Notes under the pieces: model-generated
Told to the model about the DNA's origin: nothing
The model's input: only the letters and a program-made list of their open reading frames with translations
Databases searched by the model: none
Translations under genes and position numbers: made by a program
Source of the DNA: JBHJGO01 sp050331715
Lineage (GTDB): Bacteria > Cyanobacteriota > Cyanobacteriia > Cyanobacteriales > Microcoleaceae
NCBI GenBank assembly: GCA_050331715.1
Contig: JBHJGO010000004.1
Coordinates: 24,567-88,566, forward strand
Length of the DNA stretch: 64,000 nucleotides
Direction of reading: 5' to 3'
Part shown: positions 45,244 through 54,395 of the stretch, piece after piece
Layout: each line of letters starts with the position of its first letter
How positions within the stretch are numbered: position 1 is the first letter of the stretch

Positions 45244-45276
45244 ATGAAGCGGCCTGATGGCCGCTTCATGCTTTTT
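45244..45276 (+). terminator. Strong terminator after hemC
   Basis: ATGAAGCGGCC (45244-45254), loop TGAT, GGCCGCTTCAT (45259-45269), then GCTTTTT. A perfect GC-rich 11-base stem plus T tract, right after the hemC stop. Confidence 0.9.
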
Positions 45277-45296
45277 CCGTATGCAGGATGCAACAA

Positions 45297-45731
45297 CTAT
45301 GCAAGATGCAATTCTCCTTGTCGAGTGGCTGGATTGAATAAAACCTTAACTGGAGAAACCCGATTTGAAGCTTGACTTGAAATATCCTGAACAAAGGTCT
45401 CGTTTGGAACTTCGCTTGCAACTAGCATTGAATCTGACGGTCTTACCCACATCTCACCCCGCTTCAATGCAAGGCGCAATTGACGGCCTTGTTTCCAGGC
45501 ATGAAACTTAACCGCATTCCAGCGAGGATTCACGGGATATTCAGCAAATCCTGAGCGGAGGGCCGGGATACAAGTTTCATCCAGCAACGTCATGACCTGA
45601 ATACCATCAGCAAGCTGAACTGTCTTGAGTGGATTTTGTCGCTTTAACACCACTGTCACCTCCTTCAATTGTTTACAACTTTTGAGTTGCAGCTCTAGGT
45701 GAGGTAGTGGGGCAGCTTTGCCATCTACCAT
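45297..45731 (-). CDS. Protein of unknown function
   Basis: A 144-residue predicted soluble protein with a beta-rich sequence (LELQLKSCKQLKEVTVVLKRQ, RRLRLALKRGEMW-like segments). I do not recognise the family. The frame remains open for 14 codons upstream of the ATG at 45731 before a stop, and no good ribosome-binding site is seen, so the true start is uncertain. It is convergent with hemC. Confidence 0.5.
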   Translation of the reverse strand: MVDGKAAPLPHLELQLKSCKQLKEVTVVLKRQNPLKTVQLADGIQVMTLLDETCIPALRSGFAEYPVNPRWNAVKFHAWKQGRQLRLALKRGEMWVRPSDSMLVASEVPNETFVQDISSQASNRVSPVKVLFNPATRQGELHLA

Positions 45732-46029
45732 TCCACTAGAGCTGCTCTGCTCTGGGCAGGAATCCCAACTTTTTCACAAGGCCAGATTGTATTGTAACGA
45801 TGTACACAAGCTGTTACAACAAAATTTGCCAAAGGTGATATGCCCAGAAGTAATGTCTGATATAACGATTTCCCATGATGGAATCAGCACTGCCTGATCA
45901 GTTCTTCAGAGGATTGAACCCCTGTCTCCGGAGAGTATGGAGCATGTATACTTCAGTAAATTCAGACTAGCACAGAAAATAAGGGGTAACACCCCCCTTT
46001 GTGCATAATTTGACTCAGTAGAAATCAGA
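45732..46029. other. Intergenic region without a supported gene
   Basis: About 298 bases between two minus-strand unknown genes. Only a hairpin at 45970-46004 is notable; reading frames here are under 20 codons. Confidence 0.5.
45970..46004 (-). terminator. Hairpin downstream of the 46 kb unknown gene
   Basis: GCACA...TGTGC encloses AAGGGGT-AAC-ACCCCCCTT, a good stem about 26 bases beyond the minus-strand stop at 46030. It lacks a long U tract on the minus strand, so it is a possible terminator. Confidence 0.5.
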
Positions 46030-46641
46030 TTACGCCGTTGCCTGGGAAAGTTCCTGCCAGCGTTGACGCCAGAGTTGCTTGACATCTTGTTCACTGGAAA
46101 AGTCCTCAAACTCTTGACTTTGGGCTTCTAATTCCACCGCTAATCGCTCTAGAGATTCAAAACTCACACAATAGGTCAGGATATACCGCCAACTCTCTTG
46201 CCACCGCTGATAGGCTTGTTGACGTTCTCGCACTGGCCGCAGTCGTTCTGCTTCGCGGGCTGAACGGAGCGCTTCAATTTTCAGTTGTTCGGCTCGATTT
46301 TTCCAAACCAGACGCCATTGCTCAATGGTTTCTGTACTATAGTGGTGGGAATATCGTTGAATGTCGAGTCGAAATAGCTCCCCCAGGTTTTCTAGGGACA
46401 CACGGTCGTGGCATCGCTGAACAGCCTCAACGCCTGACTCGGCCCATAATGGTAGGCGGCGATAGCTAACAAATCGGCCCTTTGTTCCAGCGATTTGTAC
46501 CCGGATTTGAGCAGCCCATAGTTCCAGATCTTCAATGTGTCGCGGTGCAATATCCAGCAAACTGGAGATCTCTAGCCAAACCCGCGCAAGGGGCCACTGA
46601 GCTGGATCAATAATTCCGGAGGAGAGAAGATTCTGGGACAT
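46030..46641 (-). CDS. Arg/Gln/Trp-rich helical protein of unknown function
   Basis: A 203-residue, almost entirely helical soluble protein with many Arg, Glu and Trp residues (EREAERLRPVRERQQAYQRW-like region). It starts MSQNLLSSGIIDPAQWPLARVW. No catalytic motif or known domain is recognised; it looks like a lineage-restricted cyanobacterial protein. It is monocistronic on the minus strand with a hairpin after it. Confidence 0.65.
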   Translation of the reverse strand: MSQNLLSSGIIDPAQWPLARVWLEISSLLDIAPRHIEDLELWAAQIRVQIAGTKGRFVSYRRLPLWAESGVEAVQRCHDRVSLENLGELFRLDIQRYSHHYSTETIEQWRLVWKNRAEQLKIEALRSAREAERLRPVRERQQAYQRWQESWRYILTYCVSFESLERLAVELEAQSQEFEDFSSEQDVKQLWRQRWQELSQATA

Positions 46642-46763
46642 GATAGTTCACTGAGCTTGCGGCAATCTGGCCCTCTTTAACTCTACAGTTCAACTCTACA
46701 GGTAGTGTGTCTTGAGGGTTACAAAGCTATTCTATCCCTACATGTGGTCTTTGTCTATAGATC

Positions 46764-46784
46764 TTGGTCATTGGTCATTGGTCG
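46764..46784. repeat. TTGGTCA heptamer tandem repeat
   Basis: TTGGTCA twice then TTGGTCG, perfectly in tandem; same repeat class as at 32377. Confidence 0.75.
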
Positions 46785-46891
46785 TTAGAGACCGGACGGT
46801 TGTAGAGGTTGGGTTAAGTGTGCAGAATCCAGTGCAGAAAACTCCCATCACTGTTAGAAGTAGGGTGGGCAAACTGTAGTTGTTCGATAAC

Positions 46892-46923
46892 CTGCATGGA
46901 ATTCCCCAGAGAATTCCATGTAG
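46892..46923. repeat. Palindromic hairpin in intergenic DNA
   Basis: CTGCATGGAATTC and GAATTCCATGTAG form a 13-base stem with one G-T wobble around the 6-base loop CCCAGA. There is no T tract, so it is not a classic terminator. It may be a structured RNA leader element or a protein-binding palindrome. Confidence 0.65.
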
Positions 46924-47082
46924 AAACCAACTGTCACGAGAATGCCCGAATTGTGATTTTAAGTTAAATTAAACTAACGTCAAGTTGACCTGATTTTCGT
47001 AGAGAAGGGTACGGGAGGCGTTTCGGGCTGAGGGTCTGTCTTCAGAGATTAATTTTTAAGCATTTTTAAGGTTGCGATCGCT

Positions 47083-49455
47083 GTGCCAGAAGATTTTCGG
47101 TTAATTGTTGATCTCGTTTTAGTGCTTGCTGCGGCGGTAGCAGGCGGTTTGCTAGCCTCTCTGTTGCGGCAGCCTGCGCTTTTAGGATATTTGATTGGCG
47201 GCATGGTGGTTGGGCCAGCCGGGTTGGGAGTCATCAAAGAACTGATTCAGGTCGAAACTCTGGCCCAGTTTGGTGTAGCATTTCTCCTGTTCGCTCTAGG
47301 CGTTGAATTTTCCTTCGCGGAACTCAAGAAAGTTCAGAAAATTAGTCTCGGTGGCGGAGGGCTTCAGATTCTCTGCACCGTTGTCCTCACTACCATTGCA
47401 GCTATCTTACTAGGCTGGGTCGGTTCTCCGGTTCAAGGAATTTTCCTGGGTGCCATCCTGTCTCTGTCTTCAACGGCGGTCGTGTTGAAGTGCCTGATGG
47501 AACGCAACGAAACCAATACCCCCCACGGTCAGATCATGCTGGGAATTCTGGTGGTACAGGACTTGGCCCTTGGATTGATGTTGGCGGTTCTGCCTGCTTT
47601 AAATCAGCCTATTGAGGCAATTAGTTGGGCCGTTGGTCGTTCTCTGCTGTTAATTAGTTTGTTTGCCATTGGGGCCGTAGCGGTGGGAATTTGGCTGATG
47701 CCATCTTTTCTAAGGTTTTTGGCCAAGACAGAGAGCCAGGAATTATTTCTCCTGGGAACGGTAGCTCTGTGTTTGGGAATTGCACTGCTGACCGAACATC
47801 TGGGATTCTCGATTGAGATGGGAGCGTTTGTGGCAGGACTGCTGATTTCTGAAGTGGAGTATGCCGACCAAACCCTGACCTATGTAGAGCCATTGCGGGA
47901 TATTTTTGCGGCTCTGTTTTTTGTGGCCGTGGGAATGTTGATTGATCCAATTTTTCTCTGGGAACATCTAGAACTCATCCTGGGCCTGGCTCTATTGGTG
48001 TTACTGGGGATATCGCTGATTGTGATTCCGATTGTACGGTTGTTTGGCTATCCCTGGAAAACGGCAATTATTGCAGGATTAGGTTTGGCCCAAATTGGCG
48101 AATTTTCCTTTGTGCTGGCAAGTGCAGGGCAGAATCTACATCTAATTTCGCGCTCGGTTTATCTACTGATTCTAGGAACAACAGCGGTAACGTTGGTAGT
48201 AACCCCGTTTGTGTTGCAACTCATTCCCAAGTTGTTAGGGTGGGCGGAAACGGTGGATTGGCTGTCTGCAATTCTAGAACCCGAACCCTTAGCGTTAGAT
48301 GTAGCGGAGGAGTTACCGCAACAGGATCATGTGATTGTCTGCGGCTATGGCCGAGTCGGGCGAAACCTTGTTCGTCTATTACAAAGTCGCGACTATCCGG
48401 TGGTGGTGATTGATTCCTCGGAGCGAGTGGTTCAGGAACTCCGCAATGCCCAAATTCCCTACCTCTATGGTAATGCAGTTAGCTTACATGTTTTGGAAAC
48501 GGCGGGGGTTGACCGAGCGAAGGGGATGGCGATCGCCCTGCCGGATCCGATGTCAACTCGTCTGTGTCTGAAACGGGCCTTGGAATTCTCGCCGGATCTG
48601 GATGTTACAGTGATGGCCTATCGGGATAAGGATATTGAGCTGTTGTATCAGTTGGGGGCAACGGAGGTGGTGCTACCCCAGTTCGAGGCCAGCATGGAGC
48701 TCTCGACTCATCTGTTGCTGCGGATGGGTTTACCACTACGGCAGGTACAGCAACAAATGCAAGAAATTCGGAATAGCCATTATCTAGAACTGCGACCGGA
48801 ACAACCCCAGAGTTCAATGGCAAAAGAAATTCAAGCAGCAGCTCAGGATCTGAACAGCCGTTGGTATACGTTGCCAAAGCATTCTCCATTAATTGGCATG
48901 ACGATTGAACAAACCCATCTGCGGCATTTGAGCGGGGCAAGTTTGATAGCGGTGCGGCGTAGTAATGGTGAGGAGATTGATTATCCAGAGGGTCAAGTTT
49001 GTCTGGCATCGGGAGATAAGTTGCTGCTGGTGGGAGAACCAGCGGCGGTGGCAATTGTGGCTCAGTTGGCCAAGGGAGAAGTGGCGGTTCCGGCGGAGAG
49101 TATCTCCTGTCAGTGGCTAGCGATTCCTGAGAACAGTCCGGTGGCAGGACGGTGTTTGTCGGATCTAAATTTGCTAACTCTTTATGGGGTTCAGGTTCAA
49201 GCGTTGCGGCGAGAGGGCAAGTTCGTCCGGTGGCCGCGTAGTCTGGATTTACAGGTAGGGGACTGCTTAATGCTTTGCGGTGGGTTTCATGACTTGAATC
49301 GGGCGCGCCGGGAGTTGATGCCAAAGCCGAGTCGAACGAATCGAGTCGTTCAAGTGGCAGATCAGAAGTCGTTGAATGGTTCCGGAGCTGACGCAGCCAG
49401 AGGGGATGAGGAGTTGTCGGTGGTGAATGGGCAAACTTCGCACAAGGAGGAGTAA
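47083..49455 (+). CDS. CPA2-family cation:proton antiporter with TrkA_N and two TrkA_C domains
   Basis: A 790-residue KefB/RosB-like transporter. Residues 1-385 form about 12 membrane helices with typical CPA2 stretches (GVAFLLFALGVEFSF, LSLSSTAVVLK, GLAQIGEFSFVLASAG). A TrkA_N/RCK domain follows (VIVCGYGRVGRNLVRLL near residue 417, then IDSSERVV and the YGNAV site), then two TrkA_C domains (PLIGMTIEQ; SPVAGRCLSDL). Such proteins export K+ or Na+ in exchange for H+ under NAD(H) or nucleotide control. The start is GTG at 47083. Confidence 0.93.
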   Translation: MPEDFRLIVDLVLVLAAAVAGGLLASLLRQPALLGYLIGGMVVGPAGLGVIKELIQVETLAQFGVAFLLFALGVEFSFAELKKVQKISLGGGGLQILCTVVLTTIAAILLGWVGSPVQGIFLGAILSLSSTAVVLKCLMERNETNTPHGQIMLGILVVQDLALGLMLAVLPALNQPIEAISWAVGRSLLLISLFAIGAVAVGIWLMPSFLRFLAKTESQELFLLGTVALCLGIALLTEHLGFSIEMGAFVAGLLISEVEYADQTLTYVEPLRDIFAALFFVAVGMLIDPIFLWEHLELILGLALLVLLGISLIVIPIVRLFGYPWKTAIIAGLGLAQIGEFSFVLASAGQNLHLISRSVYLLILGTTAVTLVVTPFVLQLIPKLLGWAETVDWLSAILEPEPLALDVAEELPQQDHVIVCGYGRVGRNLVRLLQSRDYPVVVIDSSERVVQELRNAQIPYLYGNAVSLHVLETAGVDRAKGMAIALPDPMSTRLCLKRALEFSPDLDVTVMAYRDKDIELLYQLGATEVVLPQFEASMELSTHLLLRMGLPLRQVQQQMQEIRNSHYLELRPEQPQSSMAKEIQAAAQDLNSRWYTLPKHSPLIGMTIEQTHLRHLSGASLIAVRRSNGEEIDYPEGQVCLASGDKLLLVGEPAAVAIVAQLAKGEVAVPAESISCQWLAIPENSPVAGRCLSDLNLLTLYGVQVQALRREGKFVRWPRSLDLQVGDCLMLCGGFHDLNRARRELMPKPSRTNRVVQVADQKSLNGSGADAARGDEELSVVNGQTSHKEE

Positions 49456-49539
49456 TCCTTGTAGGGAGACTTTGCTTGGCCTAGCCTAGCAGCCGAGACC
49501 GTGCGGTTATAGATTTACAGGAAGCCCACTCCACTTGCT

Positions 49540-51273
49540 CTAACGTTTCAACCAGGCCTGGGTGCGAGTTCTTAATCCTCTGGTAAGAAAGTGGTAGAGA
49601 ATTTTCACGCCAATACTGGTGAACACCACCAAAGTTGACATGGCAGCCGCCGCAGCGACATCTCCGGCATCATCCATATTAATAATCGCCACCGCTGCTA
49701 GAGGGAAATTAGCCGGGTAGAGGAACACCAGGGCTGATACCGTAATCATGGCATTCACAAAGTAATAAATCCCGATTTCCAGAATTGCTGGCAGGGACAT
49801 GGGAACCGTAACGCGGCCAAAGGTTTTGTAGAATGGGACTCCCATGCAGGCAGAGACCGACTCAAATTCCGGGTCAACCTGCTGCAGGGCTGTATTTGCC
49901 GTCAGGAAACAAACGGTGTAGAAGTGGATGATATTGCACAGCACCAAAATTGCCACCGTTCCATAGATGAAGTTGAGTGGATTCTTTGGATTGTTAAAGA
50001 AGAAAACGTAGGATAAACCCAGTACCAATCCTGGAATTGCCAGGGGTAAAGTTGAGAGAAAAGAGTTGACAGAACGAAGCCAGGACAGCCCTTTTCCTTT
50101 CTCAATTATGTAGGCATTGATGAAAACAATCACTGTACCAATGACTGCTGTTAGCAGAGACATGATAATGCTATTCAAATAGGCTTGATAGCCACCTCCT
50201 CCGACAGAACCAAAGTCATAATGCCGCAGACTGGGAGTGAAATTGTAGGGCCAGACCTTCACAATGGAGGCAAAAATAATCGTGCCGAAAACAATCAGAA
50301 ATGCCAGAGACACCAGACTACAAAAAGCAAACATAGCCCAGTCTACTTTTGAATTGGGTTTGGCTTGAAAGGGAACTGACTTGGAACTAACAAAGGTGGT
50401 CTGACGACGTTGAATAATTCGGTTAATAATGTAGGCAACTACGGCTGGAATTAATAGAAATACACTAATCGTTGCCCCCATGGAAAAGTTCTGCTGACCC
50501 ACCACCTGTTTGTAAATATCCGTTGCCAGAACGTTGTAGCCACCGCCCACAACCTTTGGTACACCAAAGTCAGTAAAGGCCAGAATGAAACACACAAAAA
50601 TCGCACTGACTAAACCGTACTTCACCCCAGGAAGCGTAATCGTCAAAAAAGTTCGGATGGGCGATGTTTTCAATACCTCTGCCGATTCATACAAGCGAGC
50701 ATCGGTCAAACTCAGGGCTGTTGTTAGAATAACTAGAGCCTGAGGAAAACAGTAGAGACTTTCACCCAGAATAATTCCTGGCGCACCATAGAGACCAATA
50801 TCAACTCCAGGTAACAAACCAAAAAATCCCTTAGTAACAATGCCCTGATTGCCGAATAAATAGATTAAACCAATTGCATGGGCCATGGGGGGAATGTAGA
50901 GGGGCAACATTCCCAAAGTTCGGAAGATCCCTTTGCCCTTAACTGCTGTCCGAGTCAGGGCATAGGCAAACACAAACGCCAACAACACACAGATCAGCGT
51001 ACTAACTGCTGCAACGAACAAACTATGTCCAAAGGACTGTTCTAGGGCAGGTGTGGTGACGTATTTAACGTAGTTGGCAAAGCCAATCCAATTTCCTTCT
51101 CGATCTTGGAAGCTTCGGGCAATCATCGGAATCAGCGGAAAAACAACGCCGACCAGCAACCAAAGTGTTCCTAATCCGACCAGGAGCCGCATGATCCAAT
51201 CTTCAGCCGTTCCTTTAAAAAACTGCTGAATTATTCCTGGGAAACCTGTGCTTTTTGGAGTTGAAGCTGTCAT
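49540..51273 (-). CDS. ABC transporter permease, 2-aminoethylphosphonate / iron(III) type
   Basis: A 577-residue duplicated permease with two binding-protein-dependent transport domains and about 12 helices, the FbpB/PhnU-like architecture. Each half has its EAA-like loop (ESAEVLKTSPIRTFLTITLPG; ESVSACMGVPFYKTFGRVTVP). It is the last gene of a minus-strand cassette: binding protein, ATPase, permease. The binding protein strongly resembles the 2-aminoethylphosphonate type, so import of that organophosphonate is likely; iron transport is the alternative for the permease alone. Confidence 0.9.
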   Translation of the reverse strand: MTASTPKSTGFPGIIQQFFKGTAEDWIMRLLVGLGTLWLLVGVVFPLIPMIARSFQDREGNWIGFANYVKYVTTPALEQSFGHSLFVAAVSTLICVLLAFVFAYALTRTAVKGKGIFRTLGMLPLYIPPMAHAIGLIYLFGNQGIVTKGFFGLLPGVDIGLYGAPGIILGESLYCFPQALVILTTALSLTDARLYESAEVLKTSPIRTFLTITLPGVKYGLVSAIFVCFILAFTDFGVPKVVGGGYNVLATDIYKQVVGQQNFSMGATISVFLLIPAVVAYIINRIIQRRQTTFVSSKSVPFQAKPNSKVDWAMFAFCSLVSLAFLIVFGTIIFASIVKVWPYNFTPSLRHYDFGSVGGGGYQAYLNSIIMSLLTAVIGTVIVFINAYIIEKGKGLSWLRSVNSFLSTLPLAIPGLVLGLSYVFFFNNPKNPLNFIYGTVAILVLCNIIHFYTVCFLTANTALQQVDPEFESVSACMGVPFYKTFGRVTVPMSLPAILEIGIYYFVNAMITVSALVFLYPANFPLAAVAIINMDDAGDVAAAAAMSTLVVFTSIGVKILYHFLTRGLRTRTQAWLKR

Positions 51274-51497
51274 AATCTTTTCTGTTTAAATTCTTGATTG
51301 CTACAGTCCGAAAATCTTGTCAGCATTGAGGCTGTCCAAGCCCTCCTTACTAGGAGATATCCAGGGGGATCAATGCAGGGTTTATCAATCTAAGATTCTG
51401 TGTGTAACGTAGTCTTCTGAGACAGGAGATTGAGGCAAAATCTCAAGATTATAAATGACACGATCTTAGTTTTCGCCACCTTAACTCAAACCACTCC

Positions 51498-52718
51498 TTA
51501 ACTCTCAGGAAAAATCCGAATCAGCTCAGGGGGAACATAAATTGCCAAACAACATTCATTGGGTCGAAGATTTACCTGACGCGCTTCATGGATCGGAATA
51601 CCAATTGTAATCACCGACTTCCCATTCCCTTCAGGACGCAAATTAACCAGATAACTTGACCCTAAAAACTCAAAACTTTCCACATCTGCTGCCAGGATAT
51701 TGGGGGAATTCAGGGTTTCCTGATCTACAGAATCCAACTCCCCAATCAATCGAATATCCTCTGGACGAATCGCCAGTTCCACCGGATGTCCTTCTGGATA
51801 CATCGATTGGGGCGTTGTATTAATTACAATATTGCCGCAACTGACCTGAGTGGTCGAAAGTACCCGCCCCGGAACAAAGTTCATCTCACCCACAAAGTCA
51901 GCCACGAATGGAGATTGGGGTTCCTGATAAATTGAGTGGGGAGTGCCGACCTGGGCAATGCAACCTTTGCTCATCACTACAACTCGATCCGCCATGGACA
52001 AGGCTTCTGACTGATCGTGGGTTACCATCACCGTCGTAATACCCAAGCGTTTTTGCAGTTGAGAAATTTCGATGCGTAGCTTTTCCCGTACTTTGGCATC
52101 CAGAGCAGACAGCGGTTCATCCAGGAGGAGGAGGCTAGGAGATTGGGCCAGGGCACGGGCTAATGCAACTCGTTGTTGCTGACCCCCAGACATTTGCGAG
52201 GGATACTTACGGGCATTTCCTTCTAAACCCACCAGGCTGATCAATTCATTCACCTTGGCTCGAATCTCTTGCTTCGGGCGGCCTTCATTTTGCAATCCGT
52301 AACCAATGTTTTGCTCTACCGTTAAGTTTGGAAACAGAGCATAGGACTGGAATACGATGCCAAAGTCCCGTTGGGACGGCGGTGCATTGGAGACATCTTT
52401 TCCCGCCTGGATGACTCGGCCTTTGGATTGACTCTCAAGGCCAGCAATGATGCGGAGCAGAGTAGTTTTCCCACAACCGCTAGGCCCCAGGAGGCAAACA
52501 AATTCTCCTGGATAGACTTCTAGATAGATATCTCGCAGAGCCGCAAAATCCCCAAAATACTTATTGACGCCTTCAATTCTCAGGTAAGCTTCTCCCCGAT
52601 TGCTACCAATGGCTTCATCTCGTTCCTGAGCCAAGCGCTCTAAATTTTGATAACTAGCTGGAGACTGGGAAGAATGGAGCTGAGAAGCCTCTGCTTTTGA
52701 TTGTTCAGAGTAGGTCAT
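51498..52718 (-). CDS. ABC transporter ATP-binding protein, 2-aminoethylphosphonate type
   Basis: A 406-residue ATPase with Walker A GPSGCGKTT, Q-loop FQSYALFPN, signature MSGGQQQRVALARALA, Walker B LLLLDEPLSALD and the H-loop VTHDQSEA. A C-terminal TOBE-like domain follows (AIRPEDIRL). An N-terminal extension of about 45 polar residues precedes the ATPase domain. It sits between the binding-protein and permease genes on the same strand, with 178- and 224-base gaps, so the three may be one operon. Confidence 0.94.
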   Translation of the reverse strand: MTYSEQSKAEASQLHSSQSPASYQNLERLAQERDEAIGSNRGEAYLRIEGVNKYFGDFAALRDIYLEVYPGEFVCLLGPSGCGKTTLLRIIAGLESQSKGRVIQAGKDVSNAPPSQRDFGIVFQSYALFPNLTVEQNIGYGLQNEGRPKQEIRAKVNELISLVGLEGNARKYPSQMSGGQQQRVALARALAQSPSLLLLDEPLSALDAKVREKLRIEISQLQKRLGITTVMVTHDQSEALSMADRVVVMSKGCIAQVGTPHSIYQEPQSPFVADFVGEMNFVPGRVLSTTQVSCGNIVINTTPQSMYPEGHPVELAIRPEDIRLIGELDSVDQETLNSPNILAADVESFEFLGSSYLVNLRPEGNGKSVITIGIPIHEARQVNLRPNECCLAIYVPPELIRIFPES

Positions 52719-52896
52719 GGATAAATTTTATTATAGTAATCATTTGGAATAAAGTGGGGCCGGGGAATCCAGCCCCTAAGTCGTTTTGTCCGCTGATGAA
52801 GTATAGGAGTTGGGGATGCGTGTACCCCCAACTCCCAAATCCGTACCCAATGCAATCGCAAATTGCCGTAACAACTGAGATGAGAGGAGATTAACC

Positions 52897-54021
52897 TTAT
52901 TCCTTCGGCTCAGACTTGGAATCGTAGCGCTTCTCCCACTCGGCGAGAATATCATCACGATTCTGGGCAGCCCACTGGAAATCATTCTCAGCTAACTGAG
53001 CAGTCGGATCAGCCGGGAATCCTTCCGGAACTGGCACATCCGTTTCAACTGCAACTACTGCAAAGTTTTTGGCATATTCCTGGGAAACATCAGGAGAGAT
53101 CGCCCAATCCAAGAAGGTTTTCGCCTCAGGCTTGATGTTGTCCTTCTTCACCAAAGCATTGGCTTCAATGTCCCAACCGGAACCCTCTTCAGGAAATACC
53201 GCCTCAATGGGTTCGCCATCATTCTTCTGCTTCACCGCCCGGTAACCGAAGGAAACACCGATTGGGTATTCTCCAGTGCCAGCCGCCTTACAGGGCTTAG
53301 AGCCAGAGTGCATGTACTGGGCAATATTCTGATCCAGGGCATCCAAGTATTCCCAACCCGCTTCCTCACCTTTTCTTTGAAGGATAGAGGAAACAGATAG
53401 GTATCCAGTTCCGGAAGAAGCTGGATTTGACATCACAATTTTGCCTTCGTAGACCGGGTCAGTTAGGTCTTCCCAGGACTGAGGAATCGGTAACCCCTGA
53501 TTCTCAGCTTCGACTGTGTTGACACAAAAAGCAGACATCCAAGCATCAATACCGACCCAGTGGGGTGGATCGCGATCATCTCTAAGTTTGGGTTCTACCT
53601 GGTCGAGGTTTGCAGGTGCATAGGGTTCAAGCATACCGGCTTGATCAGCAACTAGCAGACTGGAAGCTGCAAGACCCCACACCACATCAGCCTGGGGATT
53701 ATCCTTCTCCGCCAGTAGCTTCGCAGTCACAATACCTGTGGAGTCGCGCACAAGATTCACCTCGATATCAGGATATTGCTCTCTGAAAGAGGCCAAATAC
53801 CCATCAAGCTGGTCATCCTCAAGGGCCGTGTAAACAGTAATCTTGCCTGAACCGCCTGATGAAGTCGCAGCGGTTTCTGTCGCAGCCTCACCCGTTTCGG
53901 TCGAAGAAGTGGTTGTCGTTTGGTCGGAACCACCACCGGAGCAAGCTGCAACAAAAAATACGATAGCAATTGTTGCTAGGAAAGTAGAGAAAAACTTACG
54001 TCTTGTTTGATTCTTGAGCAT
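52897..54021 (-). CDS. 2-aminoethylphosphonate-type ABC substrate-binding lipoprotein
   Basis: A 374-residue solute-binding lipoprotein. The leader (MLKNQTRRKFFST, then a hydrophobic core) ends in the lipobox VAAC, followed by a Ser/Thr/Glu linker to about residue 70. The mature domain has the blocks KITVYTALEDDQLDGYL, LVRDSTGIVTAKLLAE, WGLAASSLL, WMSAFCVNTVEA and MSNPASSGTGYLSV, which match putative 2-aminoethylphosphonate-binding proteins closely. The ATG at 54021 is preferred over an upstream in-frame start at 54042. Confidence 0.9.
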   Translation of the reverse strand: MLKNQTRRKFFSTFLATIAIVFFVAACSGGGSDQTTTTSSTETGEAATETAATSSGGSGKITVYTALEDDQLDGYLASFREQYPDIEVNLVRDSTGIVTAKLLAEKDNPQADVVWGLAASSLLVADQAGMLEPYAPANLDQVEPKLRDDRDPPHWVGIDAWMSAFCVNTVEAENQGLPIPQSWEDLTDPVYEGKIVMSNPASSGTGYLSVSSILQRKGEEAGWEYLDALDQNIAQYMHSGSKPCKAAGTGEYPIGVSFGYRAVKQKNDGEPIEAVFPEEGSGWDIEANALVKKDNIKPEAKTFLDWAISPDVSQEYAKNFAVVAVETDVPVPEGFPADPTAQLAENDFQWAAQNRDDILAEWEKRYDSKSEPKE

Positions 54022-54395
54022 AGGTGAACTTAGGGTTAACAACTAAAAATCCAATTACCTTTGAATATTTTTGGAGCTTCAAACTAGATGCTCATGAAAG
54101 GTATCATGTTGAGTTTAAGCAAAGGTTATCTTTTGGGAGAGTTAAGGTTAAGTCAAGTTGTTAAAATATCTTACGGGATTCTCCTGAGGTGTCAACGATA
54201 TTGCTGTAATATGGCAATCACAAATGATTTGTGAAAAGGGGGTGAAGGGGTCGTTGCCCCCTTCTTGGGGACGAAGTCCCCAAACCCCTCCATAGTGCTT
54301 TTCACGATTGATTCAGGATTGCTATATGACCTTGAATCTTGACTTGATTACCTTTACTCGTTCTTAAACTTTCTTTATCTTAAACTCTACTTATA
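54022..54395. promoter_or_regulatory. Divergent region between phosphonate importer and hydrolase
   Basis: 374 bases between the divergent transporter operon and the phosphonatase-like gene. It must hold both promoters, which I could not place, and contains the MITE-like element at 54205-54330. No gene is seen. Confidence 0.5.
54205..54330. mobile_element. MITE-like element with terminal inverted repeats
   Basis: The ends are imperfect inverted repeats of about 33 bases: TGTAATATGGCAATC... at 54205-54238, ending TTTGTGAAAAG, and CTTTTCACG... to GATTGCTATATGAC at 54298-54330. The interior is G/C-rich and forms further hairpins (GGGGACGAAGTCCCC). It encodes nothing. Size and shape fit a non-autonomous miniature transposable element; no target-site duplication is obvious. 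Confidence 0.55.

Larger units (their letters stand above)
46642..47082. other. Long divergent intergenic region
   Basis: 441 bases between the divergent unknown gene and the CPA2 antiporter. It holds a heptamer repeat (46764-46784) and a 13-base-arm palindrome (46892-46923), both listed separately. I see no gene; frames are short. It must also carry the antiporter promoter, not identified. Confidence 0.6.

Noticed and set aside
48605..49324. 239-codon minus-strand frame
   Set aside because: It lies entirely opposite the antiporter TrkA domains and is Pro-rich; a shadow.
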